DNA of 64,000 nucleotides from Alkalicoccus luteus (GTDB lineage: Bacteria; Bacillota; Bacilli; Bacillales; Salisediminibacteriaceae). Numbering within the stretch: the first letter of the stretch is position 1; every line of letters starts with the position of its first letter. Of this stretch, positions 16,163-24,693 are shown in pieces. Made by a program: the position numbers and the translations under genes. The notes below the pieces were generated by a model. That model searched no databases, had not been told where the DNA came from, and was given only the letters and a program-made list of their open reading frames with translations. The DNA is taken from assembly GCF_012034335.1 (NCBI RefSeq), contig NZ_JAATHJ010000002.1, positions 124,001 through 188,000 on the forward strand, written 5' to 3'.

Positions 16163-18556
16163 CTACATCATCATATACGGATTTGTGTCAATTGAGAGCT
16201 GCAGATCAGTGCCTGCCGTTTCTTTTTGCCAGGCACTGAGCATGTTTTTCAATATATTAGAAAGATCTGGTTCCCGCTTGTATTTTATCATGCACTGATA
16301 CCGGAAACGATCCTTTATCCTCGGAATAGGCGAGGCTACAGGCCCCAGTATCTTTGCCTGTTCTGACAGAGAATTCCTTAAATACGTTCCGATTTTTTCT
16401 GTTGCAGTGACCGCTTGATTTAAATCGGTATGAGATACATGGACCATCGTCAAATAATAGTATGGTGGATATCCGCCTACTCTTCTCAAATACATTTCTT
16501 TTTCATAAAAGCCGGTAAAATCATGTTTAATGACGTCTGTAATGCTGTAATGATCGGGTGAGTAGGTCTGAATAAAAACCTCTCCCTGCTTCTCATGACG
16601 GCCGGCTCTGCCTGCAAGCTGAGTTAAAAGCTGAAATGTCCGCTCAGCTGAACGAAAATCCGGTAAATGCAGCATGGAATCAGCAGCCAGTACTCCCGCA
16701 AGCGTGATATTCGGAAAATCAAGCCCTTTGGCAATCATCTGCGTTCCAAGAAGGATATCTGCCTCCCCCTTCCCAAATGATTCCAGCAATCGTTCGTGCG
16801 AACCTTTTCGCGTCGTCGTGTCGACATCCATCCGGATCACCTTCACTCCTGGAAGCACTTGATAAAGTTCTTCCTCAACTTTCTGCGTGCCTGTGCCGAA
16901 AAAGCGGATTTGATCGCTTTCGCATTCCGGACAAACAGAAGGCAATGTTTCCAGATAACCGCAGTAATGACACTGAAGCGAGTGAGAGCTGCGATGATAC
17001 GTTAACGATATATCGCAATGCCGGCATTGTGGTACATAGCCACAGTCCCGGCACATAATAAAGGATGAATACCCTCTCCTGTTCAGCATGAGTACGGTTT
17101 GTTCTCCTTTTTCGATACGCTGTTTAATCGCATCCAGCAGCGGTCGTGAAAACATGGAGCGGTTGCCTTCTTTCAGCTGAGCACGCATATCTACTACATG
17201 AACGTGAGGCATCACCTGTTCGTTCACACGGTTTTCCATCGTCAGAAGCTCATATACGCCTTTCTCAGCGCGTGCATAGCTCTCCAGAGAAGGCGTTGCA
17301 CTTCCTAATACAACCGGACATTGAAACTGTTCGGCACGTATGATTGCGGCCTGACGGGCATGGTAGCGCGGAGCTTCTTCCTGCTTGTAGCTGCTCTCGT
17401 GTTCTTCATCTACAATAAAAATCCCTATATTTTGGAAGGGTGCAAAAACAGCTGACCTTGCTCCTACGACAACCTTTACTCTTCCTTCCCGGATTTTCCG
17501 CCATTCATCGTACTTTTCCCCTTTGGAAAGAGCAGAATGCATGACCGCCACTAAAGAGCCAAACCGCGCCCTGAACCTGTGAACCATCTGAGGTGTGAGC
17601 GAGATTTCAGGAACCAGAACGACCGCTTCCTGTCCTTTTTGCAGTACTCGTTCAATTGCCTGCAAATATACTTCCGTTTTACCGCTTCCGGTCACCCCTC
17701 GAATCATAAAAACTCTGTGATACTCGTTATAAATGGAGTCGCTTATCTTGTCGAGCGCCTCCTTTTGATCATCAAACAGCAGCAGAGCTTCATCAGACTG
17801 AACGTTTTTACCTGCAAAAGGATCACGCTCTACAATCTCCTGGCGCTTTTGAACGAGCTGCTTTTTCACCAGTGCCTCAGCTGTCCCCCTGGCATTATCA
17901 GACCCGAGCATGGCAGCCGGAAGCGCTTTGCCTGCATTCAGCAGTTGCTTTAGAATTTCAGCTTGTTTCGGAGCTTTAGCCGATAGCTCCTCAGCTGATA
18001 GAAATGTAGCCTCTGGAGCTGCCTCATACACATACTGCTTTTTGGACCCGTCTTTCGTGCTGACCTGCGGTTCAACGATCAAGTCGCCTTTCCGGACAGC
18101 CGCAAGAAGCTGAGACCGTTCTGCTGCCGGAGCGTGCAGCTGCCATGTATCCCAGTCTTCAATCGGCAAGACACTTGAAAAATGCCGCTCTCCGGCATCT
18201 GTCGCAGCCACGACTTTTTTTCGGTAGACTGCCCTCATTGCCTGCGGGAGCATCGCCTTAAGCACAGATGCTTTTAACGACAGGGTTTCCTGACATACTA
18301 TGTCCGCAGTCCGCATCAGTTCTTCCGTTAAGACCGGGGTCAGATCAATTAATTTTTTCACTGCCCGAAGCCTTGATGTCGGAATATCTGATGAGTCCTT
18401 AAGATTCGTAATAAACCCTTGTACTGGTCTTGGACCAAACGGGACATGAACACGGCAGCCCGGAGCTGCCGTTTCCTGCATATCTTCTGGAACAGCATAG
18501 TCAAACGTCCGGTCAACCGCCTGAGCCGGTACATCAACGATCACTTCAGCGATCAT
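16163..18556 (-). CDS. priA: PriA, primosomal replication restart helicase
   Basis: PriA reloads the replisome at collapsed forks. The 797 residues contain the N-terminal 3'-DNA-binding domain (about 1-105), Walker A RGVTGSGKTEVYL, box II VDEEHESSYKQE, and the zinc-binding cysteines CRDCGYVPQCRHCDI and CHYCG...CPEC inserted in the helicase core, followed by the GTQMIAKGLDFPN and QLAGRAGR motifs. The first codons overlap the end of coaBC by 11 bases. Confidence 0.97.
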   Translation of the reverse strand: MIAEVIVDVPAQAVDRTFDYAVPEDMQETAAPGCRVHVPFGPRPVQGFITNLKDSSDIPTSRLRAVKKLIDLTPVLTEELMRTADIVCQETLSLKASVLKAMLPQAMRAVYRKKVVAATDAGERHFSSVLPIEDWDTWQLHAPAAERSQLLAAVRKGDLIVEPQVSTKDGSKKQYVYEAAPEATFLSAEELSAKAPKQAEILKQLLNAGKALPAAMLGSDNARGTAEALVKKQLVQKRQEIVERDPFAGKNVQSDEALLLFDDQKEALDKISDSIYNEYHRVFMIRGVTGSGKTEVYLQAIERVLQKGQEAVVLVPEISLTPQMVHRFRARFGSLVAVMHSALSKGEKYDEWRKIREGRVKVVVGARSAVFAPFQNIGIFIVDEEHESSYKQEEAPRYHARQAAIIRAEQFQCPVVLGSATPSLESYARAEKGVYELLTMENRVNEQVMPHVHVVDMRAQLKEGNRSMFSRPLLDAIKQRIEKGEQTVLMLNRRGYSSFIMCRDCGYVPQCRHCDISLTYHRSSHSLQCHYCGYLETLPSVCPECESDQIRFFGTGTQKVEEELYQVLPGVKVIRMDVDTTTRKGSHERLLESFGKGEADILLGTQMIAKGLDFPNITLAGVLAADSMLHLPDFRSAERTFQLLTQLAGRAGRHEKQGEVFIQTYSPDHYSITDVIKHDFTGFYEKEMYLRRVGGYPPYYYLTMVHVSHTDLNQAVTATEKIGTYLRNSLSEQAKILGPVASPIPRIKDRFRYQCMIKYKREPDLSNILKNMLSAWQKETAGTDLQLSIDTNPYMMM

Positions 18557-19760
18557 ACCGATTCACCCACAGCGGTGGAATGTGATTCAGAATTTGTTTC
18601 GCCGCATCCGCTTTTGACATAAGTGGAATATGGTCTTTTGTCCCATCCCGGAAAAAAAGATCGAGTGAATTAGTATCGACTTGAAAACCACTTCCCTCAC
18701 TTACTACCGAGTTAGCGCAGATTGCATCCACGTTTTTTTTGCGAAGCTTCTCTCTTGCGTAGTCTTCAACATTTTCTGATTCTGCAGCAAATCCGATCAG
18801 CACCGGTTTTTTTTCCAGAGTTCCAAGTTCAGCCAGGATATCAGCTGTCCGGATCATATGAAGGGTTTCACTTCCAGCCGATTTTTTCATTTTTTCTGTT
18901 AATGGTTCTGCAGGCTTGTAATCCGATACCGCAGCAGCTTTAATCACAACATCTGCTGCCTCAGCTTTATTCATTACGGCTTTGTACATCTCCTCAGCCG
19001 ACTGAACATTAATCCGATTCACCCCATGGGGCGTATCAAGCGACACAGGCCCTGCAACAAGAGTAACGTCCGCTCCGCGGGCTGCAGCTTCTGCAGCAAG
19101 AGAAAATCCCATTTTCCCGGAAGAACGGTTTGACAAAAACCTTACCGGATCGATGACTTCCTGAGTCGGACCGGCCGTTATAACCACTCGTTTGCCGTGC
19201 CATTCAGGATGAGCCGCTCGGATAAAATGATGATCAATCATCGCGTGAAGATCCTCCGGCTCTGCCATTCGGCCTTTACCAGTATAGCCGCAGGCTAAGT
19301 ATCCTTCATCCGGCTCCACGAACTGATATCCATCCTGAACTAACCGCTGCATATTCCGCTGTACAGCAGGATTCGCATACATATGTACATTCATTGCCGG
19401 TGCGATATACTTTGGAGCAGTTGAAGCCATAATAGTCGTCGACACCATATCATCAGCTAATCCATTTGCAAGCCGCGCGATTACATCGGCAGAAGCAGGT
19501 GCGATAAAAATAATATCAGCCCAGTCAGCGACGTCAATATGAGCAATTTTCTCCGGATCCGGCTCAATAAATGTATCTGTATAGACCGGGTTACGGGACA
19601 ACGCCTGAAACGTTACTTCGCCGATAAAATTCAGCGCATTTTTTGTCATCATAACTTTCACTTCATAATCTGCCTGAACGAGCCGGGATGTCAGAGCTGC
19701 CGCTTTAAATGCTGCAATCCCCCCCGATACTGCCAGAAGAACTCGTTTTTTACCTTTCAC
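18546..19760 (-). CDS. coaBC: CoaBC, phosphopantothenoylcysteine synthetase/decarboxylase
   Basis: This bifunctional flavoprotein couples 4'-phosphopantothenate to cysteine and decarboxylates the product, two steps of coenzyme A synthesis. The N-terminal CoaC domain has VSGGIAAFKA, the FMN region and PAMNVHMYANPA; the C-terminal CoaB domain starts near residue 187 with VVITAGPTQEVIDPVR and SSGKMG, and has the KKNVDAICAN motif. The start is GTG behind AAGGAGG (spacing 9). A TATACT at 19795-19800 on minus could be the -10 of a promoter for this operon, but its -35 is weak. Confidence 0.96.
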   Translation of the reverse strand: MKGKKRVLLAVSGGIAAFKAAALTSRLVQADYEVKVMMTKNALNFIGEVTFQALSRNPVYTDTFIEPDPEKIAHIDVADWADIIFIAPASADVIARLANGLADDMVSTTIMASTAPKYIAPAMNVHMYANPAVQRNMQRLVQDGYQFVEPDEGYLACGYTGKGRMAEPEDLHAMIDHHFIRAAHPEWHGKRVVITAGPTQEVIDPVRFLSNRSSGKMGFSLAAEAAARGADVTLVAGPVSLDTPHGVNRINVQSAEEMYKAVMNKAEAADVVIKAAAVSDYKPAEPLTEKMKKSAGSETLHMIRTADILAELGTLEKKPVLIGFAAESENVEDYAREKLRKKNVDAICANSVVSEGSGFQVDTNSLDLFFRDGTKDHIPLMSKADAAKQILNHIPPLWVNRYDR

Positions 19761-19916
19761 CGTCTGCAGCCTCCTTTTTCAATCATCTGCTACCAGTATA
19801 CCTTATCGTGCATCAGCCTTGCAGGTTTAACCGGGTGCACGACTGCACTTAACTATTTCATCCTCTGTAAGCAAAGCCATAAGGTGCGTCCCAGTAATAA
19901 ACAATGGTTCCCGATC

Positions 19917-19951
19917 AAAAAAAGAAACGATCTGGGAACTCAGATCGTTTC
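19917..19951 (-). terminator. Terminator of the yicC-remA-gmk-rpoZ unit
   Basis: GAAACGATCTG and CAGATCGTTTC (19924-19934 with 19941-19951) form an 11-bp stem followed on minus by seven T residues. The upstream arm is made from the last codons and stop of rpoZ. Confidence 0.92.
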
Positions 19952-20164
19952 GTGGACATCGTCATCATTCAGCTCATACGTTAAACTTTCTGCTTCAATT
20001 TCTTCCAGAGCCTTTCCGACAAAGTTTACCGATTTCGAGCCTTGAGGTCTGCTGAACTTGTCGGGGAAATCGCGAAGTTCGCGGGCCCGGGCAGCAGAAA
20101 CGGTCACAAGGGTATATTTTGAGTTAATTTTAGTTTGTAACGAATCAATTGATGGTTGCAGCAT
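19940..20164 (-). CDS. rpoZ: RNA polymerase omega subunit
   Basis: Omega helps assemble beta-prime into RNA polymerase. The 74-residue protein has the family pattern: an N-terminal [17 protein letters not shown], the central [10 protein letters not shown], and a conserved VGKALEEI segment. It lies nine bases after gmk, the standard Bacillus arrangement, and ends inside its own terminator hairpin. Confidence 0.95.
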   Translation of the reverse strand: MLQPSIDSLQTKINSKYTLVTVSAARARELRDFPDKFSRPQGSKSVNFVGKALEEIEAESLTYELNDDDVHETI

Positions 20165-20173
20165 ACTGTTGAT

Positions 20174-20785
20174 TCACTCCTCCGCTAGTTGTTTATACTG
20201 ATGAATCAGCCGATCTTTTTTGCAGTTTTCTGCGGTTACGATGGATTTGATCCGCTCTACTGCAAGCTCAACTTCATCATTTTCGACAACGTAATCGTAC
20301 TTATCCATAAGCTCGATTTCGTCACGTGCCACCGTCATCCGGCTTTCAATAAGGTCTCCCGTTTCTGTTCCGCGCCCTTCGATCCGGCTGCGAAGCTCAT
20401 TGAGGCTTGGCGGCATTAGAAAAATAAAGACACCTTCTGGAAAGCTCTCTTTTACTTGCAGAGCGCCCTGCACTTCGATCTCGAGAATAACATCGTATCC
20501 TTTTTCAATCATCTCCGTCACGTATGCCCTCGGAGTCCCATAATAATTATCGACATATCTCGCGTACTCGAGCATCTCACCTTCCTCGATCATCTTTTCA
20601 AATTCTTCTTTCGATTTGAAAAAATAATTGATGCCGTTCTGTTCACCTTCACGCGGGGAGCGTGTAGTGGCGGAAACAGAGTATTTAATATCTGTATCAT
20701 GCTGTCTGAGCGCACCGCATACCGTCCCTTTCCCTACACCGGAAGGGCCGGAGAGTACGATCAGCAGACCTTTTTCTCGCTTCAT
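20174..20785 (-). CDS. gmk: Guanylate kinase
   Basis: Gmk phosphorylates GMP to GDP. The 203-residue protein has the P-loop [11 protein letters not shown], the GMP-binding segment [17 protein letters not shown], the YGTP loop and [11 protein letters not shown]. The ribosome site GGAGGCGAAGA directly precedes the ATG. Its place between remA and rpoZ is conserved across Firmicutes. Confidence 0.97.
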   Translation of the reverse strand: MKREKGLLIVLSGPSGVGKGTVCGALRQHDTDIKYSVSATTRSPREGEQNGINYFFKSKEEFEKMIEEGEMLEYARYVDNYYGTPRAYVTEMIEKGYDVILEIEVQGALQVKESFPEGVFIFLMPPSLNELRSRIEGRGTETGDLIESRMTVARDEIELMDKYDYVVENDEVELAVERIKSIVTAENCKKDRLIHQYKQLAEE

Positions 20786-20850
20786 TCTTCGCCTCCAACT
20801 GAATCCATGATTTCTTTAGTATAGCATGCACACAGGCTGCTCGCCACGCA

Positions 20851-21114
20851 CTATTCTTCTGTCGCGTCTTCCTTGCTAGTAATGACACGCTGCGCCACTG
20901 TTTCGGGCTGCACAGCTGACAAGATAACGTGATCACTATCCGCGATAATCACGGCCCTTGTGCGTCTCCCATATGTAGCATCTACGAGCATATTCCGTTC
21001 TCTTGCGTCAGAAATAATCCGTTTGATCGGAGCTGATTCCGGACTTACGATCGAGATTATCCTGTTAGCCGATACAATATTACCAAATCCGATGTTGATC
21101 AGTTTAATATCCAT
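20851..21114 (-). CDS. remA: RemA, extracellular matrix regulatory protein
   Basis: RemA is a small DNA-binding activator of biofilm matrix and osmoprotection genes in B. subtilis that assembles into rings and wraps DNA. The 87 residues include the conserved [34 protein letters not shown] and a C-terminal [13 protein letters not shown]. It lies between yicC and gmk as in B. subtilis. The C-terminus adds a few acidic residues beyond the conserved core. Confidence 0.95.
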   Translation of the reverse strand: MDIKLINIGFGNIVSANRIISIVSPESAPIKRIISDARERNMLVDATYGRRTRAVIIADSDHVILSAVQPETVAQRVITSKEDATEE

Positions 21115-21132
21115 TCTGGCACCGCCTTATAT

Positions 21133-22008
21133 TTATTCTGCGTTCTGCACTTGCTCCCGCATCTTTTCCAAAACATCTTTCATTTCAACTACTTGCCGGC
21201 CTACGAATTCCGAACCGGACTTCGATCCGATCGTATTCGTCTCGCGGTTAATTTCCTGAAGTATAAATTCCAGTCTTCTGCCTGCCGGAGACCCGCTGAC
21301 ACATGTTTCATAGAACTGGCTGATGTGACTCGCCATTCGTGACAGCTCTTCTGAAATATCAGCCTTCTCAGCCAGCACTGCTGCCTCCTGAACAACACGC
21401 TGTTCTTCCATACCGGTTCCATGAAGAAACTGCTCAAGCTTTCGTTTAAGCATACTGTAAACGTCTTTGCGACTCTCTAGAAATGATTGCTCTGTTTCAG
21501 CCCGCAGATTCTTTAGACTTCCCAGGTTTATGAGCAGATCCTGCTGCAATGCTTTGCCTTCACTACATCTCATTTCGACTGCTTCCTCTAGAGCCTCTTC
21601 AAAAAGAGGTATTACAGCTTTTGTCATAACTGACAGCCCGGGGAGCGCTTCCGACTCCCTGATAACGCCCGCCTGAAATAAGTGATCTGTAGCCTCGACA
21701 GTCAAATTAGTGTGAAGCACCTGGTTTATTTCGGATAATACATCTGCATACTGCTTCAGCCGTTCTCGATCCAGGGTCAGTTTGCCTGCCTGTTCCGTTG
21801 AAGAAACGTGCACATGTATTTCTACGCGGCCGCGGATAAGCTTATCCTCCAGCGTTGAACGGAATGCCGGTTCAAGGATTCCCCAGCCTTTAGGCAGCTT
21901 GACAGACACATCCCGGAAACGATGATTTACAGTCTTAATTTCGACTGTAAGCCGACTTCCCTGAACTGATCCTTCCGAACGGCCAAATCCTGTCATACTT
22001 CTCAGCAT
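21133..22008 (-). CDS. yicC: YicC/YloC family stress-induced endoribonuclease
   Basis: YicC-family proteins (YloC in Bacillus) are endoribonucleases implicated in small RNA and mRNA turnover. The N-terminus LRSMTGFGRSEG and the C-terminal RRLEFILQEINRETNTIGSK segment are diagnostic. The ATG at 22008 (291 residues) is chosen because it follows GGAAGTGAT; the ATG at 22023 extends beyond the family start. It heads the yicC-remA-gmk-rpoZ unit and is divergent from rqcH. Confidence 0.93.
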   Translation of the reverse strand: MLRSMTGFGRSEGSVQGSRLTVEIKTVNHRFRDVSVKLPKGWGILEPAFRSTLEDKLIRGRVEIHVHVSSTEQAGKLTLDRERLKQYADVLSEINQVLHTNLTVEATDHLFQAGVIRESEALPGLSVMTKAVIPLFEEALEEAVEMRCSEGKALQQDLLINLGSLKNLRAETEQSFLESRKDVYSMLKRKLEQFLHGTGMEEQRVVQEAAVLAEKADISEELSRMASHISQFYETCVSGSPAGRRLEFILQEINRETNTIGSKSGSEFVGRQVVEMKDVLEKMREQVQNAE

Positions 22009-22029
22009 TGCTATCACTTCCACTTCTAC

Positions 22030-22058
22030 ATTCTAAACAATTTCCAATAACAGGACAA
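22030..22058 (-). promoter_or_regulatory. Promoter of the yicC unit
   Basis: Minus-strand TTGTCC (22053-22058) and TAGAAT (22030-22035) are spaced 17 bases apart, just upstream of the yicC ribosome site. The implied leader is very short. Confidence 0.6.
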
Positions 22059-22092
22059 GTCTGTCGAGTAAATTCCCTCACTGGAGTGCTTC

Positions 22093-22101
22093 TGCTATAA
22101 T
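22093..22101 (+). promoter_or_regulatory. Extended -10 promoter of rqcH
   Basis: TGCTATAAT is a perfect -10 hexamer with an upstream TG extension, 34 bases before the rqcH ATG. No convincing -35 box is visible, as is common for extended -10 promoters. Confidence 0.7.
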
Positions 22102-22134
22102 GAGCCGTAGTTATCTAAGAGGAGTGAAACAGTC

Positions 22135-23853
22135 ATGGCATTCGACGGAATCGTTACCCGAGCCGTAACGCAGTCTGTCGCTGATACGTTAGTCAGCGGC
22201 AGGGTCGTAAAAATACACCAGCCTCACCCGCATGATTTAGTAATGACAATTCGGGCTAACGGGAAAAACCACCCTTTATTTATTTCAGTCAATCCCAGCT
22301 TTGCCCGTTTTCAACTTACGAATGTAAAGTTTCAAAACCCATCTGAGCCGCCTCTCTTTTGTATGGTGCTTCGTAAGCATTTAGAAGGGGCTGTTCTGGA
22401 TTCTGTTGAGCAGCATGGTCTGGAGCGAATCATCACATTTTCTTTTACCGGCAGAAATGAACTTGGAGATGTGTCCGAAAAGAAGCTTGTCCTGGAACTT
22501 ATGGGGCGCCACAGCAACTTAATATTCACAGATGCCGAAACCGGAAAGATAATTGAAAGCATGAAACACGTTCCGCCTTCCATCTCTCAGTACCGGACAG
22601 TTCTGCCAGGACACGATTACATGAATCCTCCATACATGGATAAGCGGAATCCGATGGAAATCAGCACCGAAGAGCTGATCCGGCAGGTAGATTTCAATCA
22701 GGGGAAAATGAACCGGCAGCTTCTGCAGCTGTTTAGCGGACTTTCCCCGCTTATTATTGATGAAATTCTGGATCGTTCCGGTTTTCTAAACAGCCGCACG
22801 CTGAGTGACTCTTTCCAAAGCGTTATGGACGATGTTAGAAATGGAAGGTTTACACCGGCAATAACCCAAGTCGACGGGAAAGCTTATTTTCATGTCATTG
22901 CTCTCCATCACCTTCAAGGGCAAACAGAAACGTTCGACACCGTTCATGCGATGCTTGATCGATATTATGAAGGAAAAGCAGAACGGGACCGGGTGCGGCA
23001 GCAGGCGCATGATTTAGAGCGGCTGCTGAAAAATGAATATGACCGCAGCGCCTCCAAAATTAAAAAACTGACAAAAACGCTCAAAGATGCAGATAAAGCA
23101 GATCAAAAACAAAAGCTGGGAGAGTTACTCACAGCAAATATGCATGCCGTCAAATCTGGTGATAAGGAAGCCACCGTCATAGACTATTATGATGAAAATC
23201 AGTCCAAAATTACTATTCCACTATCAGAACGGCTCACCCCTTCTGAGAACGCTCAAAGATACTTTAAGCAATACCATAAATTAAAAAACTCTGCGGTCTT
23301 TGTCGAAAAGGAAATTAAAAAAGCGGAAGTTGACATGGAGTATCTTTCGAGGCTGATGCAGCAGCTTGAAACTGCTGACACCCAGGATATTGAAGATATT
23401 CGTGAAGAGCTTACCGAAGAAGGATATATTAAAGCTAAACCTTCCAGAAAGAAAAAGAAGAAAGCTTCAAAGCCTATGCCGGATCGGTATCTGTCTTCAT
23501 CAGGAATTGAGATTTTTGTAGGTAAAAACAACAAGCAGAACGAGCATGTAACGATGAGGCTCGGACGCCAGGATGAAATCTGGCTTCATACGAAAGATAT
23601 TCCGGGCTCTCATGTGCTGATTCGAAGCACCGAACCGGATGAAACCACGCTTCACGAAGCTGCAGAGATTGCAGCCTGGCACAGCAAAAGCAGAATGTCA
23701 GGCAATGTGCCGGTCGATTTCACGAAAATCCGCCATGTTAAAAAGCCGAATGGAGCAAAGCCCGGCTTCGTCACTTATGATCAGCAAACAACACTGTTTG
23801 TCACGCCTGATGAACAAAAAATCCGTTCATTGAAGCAGAGTCAAAGGGGGTAA
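22135..23853 (+). CDS. rqcH: RqcH (NFACT/NEMF family), ribosome quality control factor
   Basis: RqcH binds split 50S subunits carrying stalled peptidyl-tRNA and recruits Ala-tRNA to add alanine tails that mark the peptide for degradation. Older names include YloA and fibronectin-binding protein FbpA. The 572 residues comprise NFACT-N (about 1-265), paired helix-hairpin-helix and coiled-coil segments (about 270-440, with a KKKKKKAS-like basic linker), and the C-terminal NFACT-R domain with DEIWLHTKDIPGSHV. The residue pair at 97-98 is Glu-Arg instead of the Asp-Arg known in B. subtilis. RBS GAGGAG precedes the ATG. Confidence 0.95.
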   Translation: MAFDGIVTRAVTQSVADTLVSGRVVKIHQPHPHDLVMTIRANGKNHPLFISVNPSFARFQLTNVKFQNPSEPPLFCMVLRKHLEGAVLDSVEQHGLERIITFSFTGRNELGDVSEKKLVLELMGRHSNLIFTDAETGKIIESMKHVPPSISQYRTVLPGHDYMNPPYMDKRNPMEISTEELIRQVDFNQGKMNRQLLQLFSGLSPLIIDEILDRSGFLNSRTLSDSFQSVMDDVRNGRFTPAITQVDGKAYFHVIALHHLQGQTETFDTVHAMLDRYYEGKAERDRVRQQAHDLERLLKNEYDRSASKIKKLTKTLKDADKADQKQKLGELLTANMHAVKSGDKEATVIDYYDENQSKITIPLSERLTPSENAQRYFKQYHKLKNSAVFVEKEIKKAEVDMEYLSRLMQQLETADTQDIEDIREELTEEGYIKAKPSRKKKKKASKPMPDRYLSSSGIEIFVGKNNKQNEHVTMRLGRQDEIWLHTKDIPGSHVLIRSTEPDETTLHEAAEIAAWHSKSRMSGNVPVDFTKIRHVKKPNGAKPGFVTYDQQTTLFVTPDEQKIRSLKQSQRG

Positions 23854-23857
23854 GTCG

Positions 23858-24586
23858 ATGATTGTTACACGTCGGGACCGCAGCTTCTGGATGATTGATC
23901 AACATGAACACGCTCGCCTCTCCGCTGCTATGGCTGCTGCGTTCAAGCCTGGCCTGACTGACATGCCACAGCTGCTGACTGCAGCTGTGAGAGGACATGA
24001 CCGTGCCTGGCAAATTCTGGACAGAGAACCTCTTTGGAATGACCATGCTGAAAAGCCATACTCGTTTCTTGATTTTCCTGCTGACATGAAGATGGTGTTT
24101 TATGAGCAGGGTCTGCAGCAGACGGAGTCAGAAAATCCGGGCTGCGCGCTGCTGCAGAGTCTTCACTACTGCTCCCTTGTAAAAGGCCGCACTTCAGGTG
24201 AAAAGCGTTTTTTAAAACGGGAACAGGTTCGACAGGCCAGGTTAGCCGATTTTGTACCGGAGGCCGATTTAGACGGGCTTCTGAAACTGCTTCAATTTAC
24301 CGACAGTCTCTCCTTGTACGTGTGCATGCGCCCCGGCGTGGCGGGAATATACCGCCAGGAAGAAAACGGATTTCATGCTTCAGAAGACCTTCCTTTTACA
24401 AACGGCCTGTCTTTTCAGGCAGAGTGGACTGATGGAGAGCTTACCTGCAGTCCGTCCCCGTTTCATAAACAAATTGATTTTCAGCTTGAGGCACGTCAGC
24501 TGCAGTTGGATGATTGTAAAGATAATGGATTGGTGAATACATTCCGTCATACCAGACCGACTGCTTTACACGTGAAAATCAGATAG
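23858..24586 (+). CDS. DUF3891 family protein of unknown function
   Basis: The 242-residue protein starts four bases after rqcH behind AAAGGGGG, so it is almost certainly cotranscribed. The N-terminal region resembles the DUF3891 pattern: IDQHEHARLSAAMAAAF, then AVRGHDRAWQILD, then SLHYCSLVKGR. The spaced His and His-Asp residues recall metal-binding HD-type proteins, but this is only an inference. No signal peptide or membrane helix is seen. It ends before a bidirectional terminator. The function is not known. Confidence 0.75.
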   Translation: MIVTRRDRSFWMIDQHEHARLSAAMAAAFKPGLTDMPQLLTAAVRGHDRAWQILDREPLWNDHAEKPYSFLDFPADMKMVFYEQGLQQTESENPGCALLQSLHYCSLVKGRTSGEKRFLKREQVRQARLADFVPEADLDGLLKLLQFTDSLSLYVCMRPGVAGIYRQEENGFHASEDLPFTNGLSFQAEWTDGELTCSPSPFHKQIDFQLEARQLQLDDCKDNGLVNTFRHTRPTALHVKIR

Positions 24587-24646
24587 ACATGCCGTTTTAT
24601 ACAGCATACGCTCTTTTAAAACTACGTGAAGTTTCTTTTTATACTA

Positions 24647-24685
24647 GAAAACCTCCGGAGCTGTCAGCCCGGAGGTTTTCTTCGT
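24647..24685. terminator. Bidirectional terminator between DUF3891 gene and ABC exporter
   Basis: GAAAACCTCCGG (24647-24658) pairs with CCGGAGGTTTTC (24669-24680), a 12-bp stem with T-rich flanks on both strands, between convergent genes. Confidence 0.9.
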
Positions 24686-24693
24686 TTCAGAGA

